From: CBDVBD01 sp965372135
GTDB lineage: Bacteria; Electryoneota; RPQS01; CBDVBD01
Direction: 5' to 3'
Assembly: GCA_965372135.1 (NCBI GenBank)
Contig: CBDVBD010000047.1
Span: forward strand, 1 to 20,578
DNA length: 20,578 nt
Shown in pieces: positions 7,595 to 13,318 of this stretch (the stretch's first letter is position 1; the number at the start of each line of letters is the position of its first letter). The notes below the pieces were generated by a model. That model made no database searches. It saw nothing but the letters and a program-made list of their open reading frames with translations, and was not told the DNA's origin. Position numbers and translations under genes: made by a program.

Positions 7595-8497
7595 ATGAGT
7601 TTGTTTGACCGGTTAGTGGTGATGGGGATGCCGTTGGTTCCCAAGCCGATTGTGGGTAAGTTTGCATCGCGGTATATCGCAGGGGATGAGATCGAAGATG
7701 CAGCTCAGGTGGTTCGGAAGTTGAATTCGATAGGGATGTGTGCCACCATGGATTTGTTGGGGGAACAATCCACCATGAAGGAGGATGCCGAGGCGGTCAC
7801 GGATGTTTACATTCGGATTTTGGATACGATCGAAGCCGAATCGTTGGATTCCAATGTGTCGTTGAAGCCCACTCATTTGGGGATGGCGATCGATGTGGAT
7901 TTTTGCTATGAGAATATCAGGAAGATAGTGGCGCATGCAGCGGAATTGGGAAATTTTTTGCGGATCGACATGGAGGATAACCCGTATACTACCAAGACGT
8001 TGGATACGTATTACCGGCTGCGGAAAGAGTTCGATAACGTGGGGGTGGTGATCCAGGCGTATTTACGGCGGACGGCGGATGATTTAATCAAATTGATGGA
8101 TACGCATGCGAATTTGCGGTTGTGTAAGGGGATTTATGTGGAGGCGCGGGCGATTGCATATCGTGATTTCGATATCGTGCGCCGTAGTTTTGTGACACTG
8201 CTGGAGCGGCTGCTAAAGAATGGGAATTATGTGGGTATCGCCACCCATGATGAGTATTTGGTGTTCGAAGCGATACGGATTATTCAGGATTTGCAGATAC
8301 CGAAGGATCGGTACGAATTTCAGATGCTGTTGGGGATCGATGCGCCGTTAAGGAATATCATCGTGGGGGAGGGGCATAAGCTAAGGGTTTATGTGCCCTA
8401 CGGGAAAGATTGGTATGCGTATTCGACGCGTCGGCTAAAGGAGAATCCGCGGATGGCGGGGTTTGTGTTCAAGGAATTTTTCGGAACCCGAGCTTAG
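7595..8497 (+). CDS. Proline dehydrogenase (monofunctional, FAD-dependent)
   Basis: A 300-aa enzyme oxidising L-proline to pyrroline-5-carboxylate, with FAD passing electrons to the membrane quinone pool. The PRODH beta/alpha barrel is complete: KPTHLG at 91-96, FLRIDMED at 121-128, VVIQAYLRRT at 151-160, RLCKGIYVE at 175-183, ATHDE at 216-220 and EFQMLLG at 241-247. The substrate- and FAD-binding C-terminal segment is RVYVPYGKDWYAYSTRRL (264-281). Length is typical of bacterial one-domain enzymes, unlike fused PutA. A strong GGAGGAT site lies about 9 nt upstream of the ATG. No P5C dehydrogenase gene is nearby, so the second step must be encoded elsewhere. The gene is followed at 10 bp by a DNA methyltransferase, with which it is probably co-transcribed. 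Confidence 0.96.
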   Translation: MSLFDRLVVMGMPLVPKPIVGKFASRYIAGDEIEDAAQVVRKLNSIGMCATMDLLGEQSTMKEDAEAVTDVYIRILDTIEAESLDSNVSLKPTHLGMAIDVDFCYENIRKIVAHAAELGNFLRIDMEDNPYTTKTLDTYYRLRKEFDNVGVVIQAYLRRTADDLIKLMDTHANLRLCKGIYVEARAIAYRDFDIVRRSFVTLLERLLKNGNYVGIATHDEYLVFEAIRIIQDLQIPKDRYEFQMLLGIDAPLRNIIVGEGHKLRVYVPYGKDWYAYSTRRLKENPRMAGFVFKEFFGTRA

Positions 8498-8507
8498 GAT
8501 TTACAGT

Positions 8508-9185
8508 ATGAGTAAGATGCCGATAGAGTGGAACCGGTTTATACTTGGGGATGCGTTTGAGGTGCTCCGGCAGATTCCCGATGGGGCGGTGGATTTGATT
8601 TTGACGGATCCGCCGTATGGGATCGATTATCAGAGTAACCGGCGGGAGGTATGGGAAAAGCTGCCCAAGATCGAAGGGGACCGGAATTTGGAATGGCTGA
8701 CGGTATTTGTGGATGAGGCATACCGGGTGTTGGCTGATGACCGGCATTTCTACTGCTTTTGCCGGTGGGATATGTATCATGTTTTTCATCAGGCGATATC
8801 GGCGCGATTTCAGGTCAAGAACGCGTTGGTGTGGGTGAAGAACAATCACGGGTGCGGGGATTTGGCGGGGGCTTATGCGCCGCAGTACGAGATGGTGATT
8901 TTTGCGGTCAAGGGGCGTCGGAAGTTGAACGGGAAACGGCATCCGGACATTTTAGAATTTGCCACGGTGTCGTCGAGGGCACGGAAACATCCGGTGCAGA
9001 AACCGGTGGAGATGCTCAAGTTCCTGATAGAGAAAAGTACCCAGCCGGATGAGATCGTGTTGGATCCGTTTGCTGGGGTGGGTTCCACTGCGATGGCGGC
9101 GATTGAGGCCGGGCGGCGGTATTTGGCGATCGAGATCGATGAGCGGTTCTACCGTGAAGGGAAAGAATTGATGGCGGTTGTTTAG
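8508..9185 (+). CDS. Beta-class DNA methyltransferase (N6-adenine or N4-cytosine), orphan
   Basis: A 225-aa S-adenosylmethionine-dependent DNA methyltransferase. The catalytic motif IV TDPPYG (33-38) precedes the SAM-binding motif I DPFAGVGST (186-194), the order that defines the beta class. QKPVEMLKFLI before motif I is also typical. DPPY favours exocyclic amino methylation of adenine but does not exclude cytosine. The target-recognition region between the motifs is short, as in small solitary or phage-type enzymes. The frame is open upstream to 8463, but the ATG at 8508 is preferred because AGGA lies 8 nt before it and it avoids overlap with the proline dehydrogenase stop at 8495-8497. No restriction endonuclease is adjacent. 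It may act in regulation, mismatch marking or as a remnant of a restriction system. Confidence 0.93.
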   Translation: MSKMPIEWNRFILGDAFEVLRQIPDGAVDLILTDPPYGIDYQSNRREVWEKLPKIEGDRNLEWLTVFVDEAYRVLADDRHFYCFCRWDMYHVFHQAISARFQVKNALVWVKNNHGCGDLAGAYAPQYEMVIFAVKGRRKLNGKRHPDILEFATVSSRARKHPVQKPVEMLKFLIEKSTQPDEIVLDPFAGVGSTAMAAIEAGRRYLAIEIDERFYREGKELMAVV

Positions 9186-9215
9186 CAATAACGGACTATC
9201 GAATTATGCATAGTT

Positions 9216-9247
9216 AAAGCCCATCCTTCCGCAGGATGGGCTTTTTT
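9216..9247 (+). terminator. Intrinsic terminator of the proline dehydrogenase-methyltransferase operon
   Basis: AAAGCCCATCCT-tccgc-AGGATGGGCTTT followed by further T residues: a 12-bp perfect stem with T-run on the + strand, 30 bp after the methyltransferase stop. It separates this operon from the convergent Mth938-like gene and may work weakly in the other direction. Confidence 0.92.
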
Positions 9248-9295
9248 ACCGATGATTATATGATAAAGCGCTACGGGGTGTTTTGTCAGTTCCAA

Positions 9296-9634
9296 TCAGC
9301 AAGTAATGTGCAGGGCTGCCACCGTTTTTTTGGATGTGTCGCGCTGGTTGTACAATTCGATGGCGTGGTCGGTTCGATCGTATTCGACTTCGATGCCCTT
9401 GTCAACCAGATACTGCCTGAGTCCGGGAGGCAAGGACATCCTGCCGTTGGTGCCGGCACCGATAATCAGTAGTTCCGGGGGGTCATCCAACAGCATTTTC
9501 AAGTCGTCCCGGGCAACCAGGTGTCCTTCAAATCGCCACCATTTATGCACTTTTCCATCAGGGGTGATCATCACATCATGGGTGTATTCTTGGTTATCTA
9601 TGACAATTTTACCGTATTCGAAGGATTGGATCAT
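9296..9634 (-). CDS. Mth938/NDUFAF3-like domain protein (DUF498)
   Basis: A 112-aa single-domain protein of the family that includes archaeal Mth938 and the mitochondrial complex I assembly factor NDUFAF3. Characteristic stretches are FEYGKIVIDNQEYTHDV near the N-terminus, GKVHKWWRFEGH at about 27-38, ELLIIGAGTNGRMSLPP in the middle and the terminal VAALHITC. The bacterial role is not established; a part in respiratory complex assembly is possible by homology only. The length is that of the isolated domain. A GGGAG site precedes the ATG by about 9 nt, and a TTGACA promoter lies about 110 nt upstream. It is a single-gene unit facing the methyltransferase terminator. Confidence 0.93.
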   Translation of the reverse strand: MIQSFEYGKIVIDNQEYTHDVMITPDGKVHKWWRFEGHLVARDDLKMLLDDPPELLIIGAGTNGRMSLPPGLRQYLVDKGIEVEYDRTDHAIELYNQRDTSKKTVAALHITC

Positions 9635-9741
9635 GGTGGTTTCTCCCTCGTGTGTTTGCGTTCTTCCCAGGGGAAATCCAGTGTTTATGTAGGTGATGCT
9701 ATTAAAATTTACCGATCAATTAGATTTTTCCCGACTCCTAT

Positions 9742-9772
9742 ATAATAAACGTCGAAAAATAGTAATTGTCAA
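9742..9772 (-). promoter_or_regulatory. Promoter of the Mth938-like gene
   Basis: On the - strand: consensus TTGACA (9767-9772), a 19-bp spacer, then TATTAT (9742-9747, five of six). The spacer is two bases longer than ideal. The surrounding 9700-9850 region is markedly AT-rich and contains no gene. Confidence 0.55.
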
Positions 9773-9878
9773 GTGATTAATTAGTCAAATGGTTAATAGT
9801 TGTGAGAAAGCTCATATATTAGTATGGTTAGTATAATAAAATTAGTTACGCTTCTATTAGGGTGACATTTACGGTTGT

Positions 9879-10670
9879 TTATTTTTTCGGGAGTAAACCG
9901 ATGACCGCACCCATGTATACAGTTCGATTTTTGTCGCGCCGGTAAGATCCGTAGCGGGAATGGCAAGAGGTGCATTCGGTGGGCAGTTCGATTGAGTCGT
10001 CTGGGATGCCGGCGTGGAACAGTTCTATTTCGATGATACGCCATAAGTTAAGGTTGGGTTTTCCTTTACTGATAATCACCACATTTTCGCCGGAGTAGAG
10101 GGTGCGGAAAGCGTCGGCGATATCTTTACCCACTTGGTAACAGCAGGGTCCGATGGTGGGTCCGACCCAGACCAACAGGTCGGCGGGGTTGGTTTGGAAA
10201 AAGTCGACGAATCGGGTGATTGTTTTTCCCACTATCCCGAATAGCAGTCCTTTCCATCCGGCGTGTGCTACGCCAACGGCTGATTTTACCGGGTCGTACA
10301 CAAAGACGGGCGCACAGTCGGCATGGGTGCTCAAGAGCCATACATCAGTATCATTGGTGATTAAGGCGTCGGTTTTTGGGAAAGCGTCTTTGGCGGAGGT
10401 GGCGCCCAAGCCGCGGTCTTGGCTGGTAACGCGAACCACTCGTCTCCCGTGTGCCAACTCCATTCCGACCACGTTTTCGATATCGATGTGCATCCCCTGG
10501 AAGAACTCGTGCCTTCGGTCCAGGACAGTGGCTAACGGTTCCCGTTGGAAGGACATGCTTCCCAGGAGTCTAAGTGACAATCCGGCTCGTATCCTGTGGG
10601 CATGGGGTTTGAAGATGTCGCTTTGCAGGATTAATGGGTCGGTGATTATGTGGTTATTTTTTTTAGTCAT
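9879..10670 (-). CDS. pgeF: PgeF/YfiH-type laccase-domain protein (peptidoglycan editing factor, purine nucleoside phosphorylase family)
   Basis: A 263-aa cytoplasmic protein of the YfiH/YlmD/LACC1 family. Members act on purine nucleosides, and E. coli PgeF removes misincorporated L-Ser from peptidoglycan precursors. The zinc-site pattern is present: His in MELAHGRRV (about 74), Cys in HADCAPV (about 119) and His in HAGWKG (about 136). The signature GPTIGPCCYQVG follows at about 170-181. The ATG at 10670 is preferred, with GGTGG five bases upstream; a GTG three codons earlier (10679) has no such site. It begins 30 bp after the stop of the MgtC/DUF4010 gene on the same strand and is probably co-transcribed with it. 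It is not next to rluD or a cell-wall gene, as it often is in other bacteria, so context adds nothing to function. Confidence 0.93.
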   Translation of the reverse strand: MTKKNNHIITDPLILQSDIFKPHAHRIRAGLSLRLLGSMSFQREPLATVLDRRHEFFQGMHIDIENVVGMELAHGRRVVRVTSQDRGLGATSAKDAFPKTDALITNDTDVWLLSTHADCAPVFVYDPVKSAVGVAHAGWKGLLFGIVGKTITRFVDFFQTNPADLLVWVGPTIGPCCYQVGKDIADAFRTLYSGENVVIISKGKPNLNLWRIIEIELFHAGIPDDSIELPTECTSCHSRYGSYRRDKNRTVYMGAVIGLLPKK

Positions 10671-10700
10671 GACAGCCACCAGGTTGTAAGAATTACGCCG

Positions 10701-11957
10701 TTACATGATGCCTGGGATCAGGTATAGGATTATGCCGGTGCCGAGGATGGTAGCCAGGGCTCCAACCACCCACCCCCGTAATTGGGGTGATGCGATTATC
10801 CAGATTAAGATTCCCTTAAAGAATGTGTTTGACAAAGTTGCCAGGACGATGGCTTGTGTTGCGGTGTGGGTGTCCAGTTCGGTACGTGCCATGCGGGCTA
10901 CCGACAGGACAATGGCGTCGATTTTGGCAAAGCCTGACAGCGCCGATACTACCATCAATCCGCTGTCTCCGGAGTAACTGCGCGCCAGTTGTGCGATCAG
11001 GAGGATGATGGCGTATAGGATTCCGAATTTCACCGCCATGCTGAAATCCAGGGGATTTCGGAATTTCACTGGTTCGGTGTCGGGTTTTTTTTGCACGCGC
11101 AGGAAATACCATAGGGAAAAAATTCCTCCGACGGCGGTAAGGATCGCCATGGATGGAAACAGACGCGGCAGCATGGCGTGATTTACGACCCAGACTTCGA
11201 ATAACACCCTGGGGAACATGGTAGTGCAGGCGATGATTATGACAAAGGCAAACGCTGGGAACAGGGCTGGCGCTTGTTTACTTCGCCGGGAAAATGCCAG
11301 GGTGACGGCGGTGGATGATACCATGCCTCCGAACAGCCCCGCCAAACCGATTCCCCTGGTGGGACCCAGGATTTTCAACAGGATGTACCCGACGAAACCG
11401 ATACCGGAAATCAGCACCACCACCAGCCAGGTTTCGTAGGGGTTGAACGCATTTAACGGTCCATAGGTTTTGTTTGGCAGTACCGGTAGGATGATGAAGG
11501 TGATGATGGCGAACTTCAAGGCGGCATAGATGTCTTCTTTTTGGATGTGACCGGCCCAGTCGTGGAGGGTTTCCTTTAAGGATAGGAATACGGTGACTGC
11601 GATAGCCAGTGCTACCGCCAGTTCTTTCATGTCCCACCAGACCAGTGCGCCGATCAGGAACACCAGCATGGCAGCCATTTCGGTGGTGACGCCGACGTCC
11701 TCGCTCTGGCGGGTAATAACCATATAAGAGATTAACAGTGTGGCGAATACTCCGACGAAGGCGAAAGCAAAGAACAACATCCCGACGATTTCAGTGATCA
11801 GCGCCGACGTGGTTCCGAGCAGACTCAGGAAGATAAAGGTGCGTAAGCCAATGGCAGATTTTGAGGTGTCGTCGGCGCGGGAAAATTGCCGTTCGACGCC
11901 AACTAAGGCACCGAGGATGATGGATATTGCGAAGATTTGTAGGGTTTGGAATTCCAT
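10701..11957 (-). CDS. MgtC/SapB-like N-domain plus DUF4010 membrane protein
   Basis: A 418-aa polytopic inner-membrane protein with about 11-12 hydrophobic segments. The N-terminal part has the MgtC/SapB signature (ISIILGALVGVERQF, then IGLRTFIFLSLLGTTSAL). The C-terminal part matches DUF4010 (FIILPVLPNKTYGPLNAFNP, then GIGFVGY and GLFGGMVSSTAVTLAFS). Family members are linked to magnesium or general ion homeostasis, but the transported substrate of the DUF4010 type is not known. The frame is open 20 codons further upstream to 12017, but those codons lie in a repeated GCCCTTTCAGGGC element and lack a start signal, so the internal ATG at 11955-11957 is chosen. No clear Shine-Dalgarno sequence is visible. 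It probably forms a two-gene unit with pgeF. Confidence 0.9.
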   Translation of the reverse strand: MEFQTLQIFAISIILGALVGVERQFSRADDTSKSAIGLRTFIFLSLLGTTSALITEIVGMLFFAFAFVGVFATLLISYMVITRQSEDVGVTTEMAAMLVFLIGALVWWDMKELAVALAIAVTVFLSLKETLHDWAGHIQKEDIYAALKFAIITFIILPVLPNKTYGPLNAFNPYETWLVVVLISGIGFVGYILLKILGPTRGIGLAGLFGGMVSSTAVTLAFSRRSKQAPALFPAFAFVIIIACTTMFPRVLFEVWVVNHAMLPRLFPSMAILTAVGGIFSLWYFLRVQKKPDTEPVKFRNPLDFSMAVKFGILYAIILLIAQLARSYSGDSGLMVVSALSGFAKIDAIVLSVARMARTELDTHTATQAIVLATLSNTFFKGILIWIIASPQLRGWVVGALATILGTGIILYLIPGIM

Positions 11958-11983
11958 GAGTCGATTTGTTGAATTATTGTTTC

Positions 11984-12065
11984 GCCCTTTCAGGGCTTGG
12001 ATTAAAAAATGTATCACTTAACCTGGGGCGTTGCCCCAGGCTACTCTGTGTTGCCCTTTCAGGGC
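11984..12065. repeat. Composite hairpin repeat (GCCCTTTCAGGGC x2 around CCTGGGGC-GTT-GCCCCAGG)
   Basis: Two copies of GCCCTttcAGGGC (11984-11996 and 12053-12065) flank a perfect 8-bp stem CCTGGGGC-gtt-GCCCCAGG (12022-12040). The three hairpins together look like one repetitive-extragenic-palindrome unit immediately upstream of the MgtC-like gene. It could affect transcript ends or stability; no function is shown. Confidence 0.8.
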
Positions 12066-12094
12066 TTTGTTTCGTAAAATTGAGTGTCGGGTTT

Positions 12095-12208
12095 TCCGCC
12101 GGTGGGCGGACAAGTCCGCTAGGTGGGGAATCGAGATTCGTTGACACCTGACGGTACGAAAATTTGTTAGAAGTTGGACTGTCAGGTGAGGACACCTGAC
12201 AGCACGAA
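12095..12208. repeat. Cluster of three hairpin repeats
   Basis: TCCGCC-ggtg-GGCGGA (12095-12110, same family as 2686 and 2873). Next is a GAATCGAGATTCGTT element with arms AGGTG (12121-12125) and CACCT (12145-12149) and the tail GACGGTACGAAAA. Last is a perfect CTGTCAGGTG-agga-CACCTGACAG stem (12179-12202) followed by a similar tail, CACGAAAA. There is no gene in 11958-12248. Confidence 0.8.
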
Positions 12209-12234
12209 AAGTTGGATATTGACTCAAGTTATAT

Positions 12235-12267
12235 GTCGGGTTTCTACGCTACGCTTTGGAACCCGAC
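12235..12267. repeat. GTCGGGTT...AACCCGAC hairpin containing the stop codon of the AlkZ-like gene
   Basis: Eight-base perfect arms (12235-12242 and 12260-12267) with a 17-nt loop. The loop holds the stop codon (12249-12251, - strand) of the AlkZ-like gene, so its last codons (about RSGSKA) are encoded by this repeat-like sequence. A related CACCCGAC-gaa-GTCGGGTG stem occurs at 20174-20192. It may serve as the end of the transcript. Confidence 0.6.
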
Positions 12268-13220
12268 CTACTTTCGGATGATGTTAGCTGTGACGATACG
12301 ATCCAGGTTCCATTCAATCCTTCAATGGATTGGTCGAGGATAATCAAGCCCGACACCGCCAATTCGTTTAAGCTTTTGGTGATTTGGTCTTTATTCCAGC
12401 CGAATAAGGTTCTAATCATTTTATCGGTTGCGGCGCCCATGGTTTTTAGGTAACGGTGGATGATGGTGCGACGGGCGACGTCGGGCTGGATGGCTGCCGC
12501 CCGGTCGATGATGTCGGGCATCCAGCGGTGAAACACGTCCCATAGGTAGCCGTATCTTTCCTGATCGATGTCCACTTTCACCACCCGGAAGCACTGCTGT
12601 AATTCTTCCATGGTTTTGTCGAAGGCGGATTTTTGGGCTTTGCCGGACATGCCGGTTTCCCGTCGCAGAGCACCGGTGGGGATGGGTCCCAAGTCCATGA
12701 CGCATTCATAGATTTTTTTCGTGTAGGCGCTGGCGGTGCCGTTGGCGTACTGCAGCAGGTAGTCTTCCTTGGGGTTTTGGTCGCCGCGCAACCGGTACAC
12801 GTGGGGCAGGATGTCCAGCGACAAGAAGCCGGGTTTGCCGCGCAGGAATTTGCCGTAGGAGACTTTTTTGCTGATTGGCAGTTGGTCTTTCCAGTGCCAG
12901 ACTTTCCCGACGTAAGGATCGTGATGGGGACGTTCTGCCGGGATGCCGCCCATTTTCCCGCATACCGCCTCCCACAGGCTGGGGAGGTGGTTGGTTTGCA
13001 GAAAGTCCTGGGGTGGTTTTCGGGGATCGGGCAGCTTGAAGATGCCTTTCGAGGGGGCGAAGGCGTAAGCGATTCCCACGGTGTTCAACCAGTCCAAAGC
13101 GTGGTCAGGATTCTCCAGCCGGCGTTGGGGAGTCAGGCGCCACAGAGTTTCCCGGTATTTCGTCAGGTGGTCACGATGCCAGTGTGGGTGATGGTTTTTT
13201 TTGTGGGTGTCGGGTGTCAT
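12249..13220 (-). CDS. AlkZ/YcaQ-related winged-helix protein (putative DNA glycosylase-like)
   Basis: A 323-aa protein. Its pattern resembles the HTH_42 (YcaQ/AlkZ) family of interstrand-crosslink DNA glycosylases and its divergent relatives. Seen: an N-terminal helical part with ALDWLNTVGI (41-50), then GALRRETGMSG (183-193). A typical C-terminal segment DVARRTIIHRYLKTMGAATDK (about 247-267) is followed by a winged-helix pattern ending in LNELAVSGLIIL. I do not see a convincing catalytic QxR/QxQ motif in the expected place, so enzymatic activity is uncertain. The annotated start lies inside the direct repeat at 13192-13253 and has no Shine-Dalgarno site. The first roughly 10 residues (MTPDTHKKNH) are repeat-derived and the last roughly 6 come from a hairpin repeat. 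It is downstream of the ATPase gene on the same strand, 98 bp away. Confidence 0.68.
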   Translation of the reverse strand: MTPDTHKKNHHPHWHRDHLTKYRETLWRLTPQRRLENPDHALDWLNTVGIAYAFAPSKGIFKLPDPRKPPQDFLQTNHLPSLWEAVCGKMGGIPAERPHHDPYVGKVWHWKDQLPISKKVSYGKFLRGKPGFLSLDILPHVYRLRGDQNPKEDYLLQYANGTASAYTKKIYECVMDLGPIPTGALRRETGMSGKAQKSAFDKTMEELQQCFRVVKVDIDQERYGYLWDVFHRWMPDIIDRAAAIQPDVARRTIIHRYLKTMGAATDKMIRTLFGWNKDQITKSLNELAVSGLIILDQSIEGLNGTWIVSSQLTSSESRSGSKA

Positions 13221-13253
13221 TATTTAGTTGTTTAGCATGCCGCCTAAGTGGTT
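13192..13253. repeat. 62-bp direct repeat, left copy
   Basis: Aligns without gaps to 16010-16071 with 10 mismatches in 62 positions (about 84% identity). The longest identical block is GTGTCGGGTGTCATT; TTTAGTT and GCCGCC are also shared. It spans the start codon (13218-13220) and 5' leader of the AlkZ-like gene. It lies just beyond the 3' end of the ATPase gene. Confidence 0.85.
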
Positions 13254-13278
13254 AGAGTTATTAAACTGTACTGGATCA

Positions 13279-13297
13279 CACCACATGAATTGTGGTG
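13279..13297 (-). terminator. Hairpin after the ATPase gene
   Basis: CACCACA-tgaat-TGTGGTG, a 7-bp perfect stem 22 bp past the ATPase stop (- strand). On the - strand it is followed by TGATCCAGTACAG, without a T-run, so it is at best an imperfect terminator. Its right arm runs into the GTGCTATTACATTTCA motif repeated at 20355. Confidence 0.4.
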
Positions 13298-13310
13298 CTA
13301 TTACATTTCA
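13287..13310. repeat. 24-bp sequence shared with 20347-20370 (left copy)
   Basis: GTGCTATTACATTTCA (13295-13310) is identical to 20355-20370. Including the eight bases before it, 21 of 24 match. Both copies lie in AT-rich DNA in the same orientation. Function unknown. Confidence 0.6.
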
Positions 13311-13318
13311 GGACTGAT

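Noticed and set aside
7154..7667. Reverse-strand frames over the 93-bp C/G-rich repeats, giving PPGSRGGTKGG-like peptides.
   Set aside because: They are translations of a duplicated intergenic element, overlap each other and the proline dehydrogenase start, and have no start signal.
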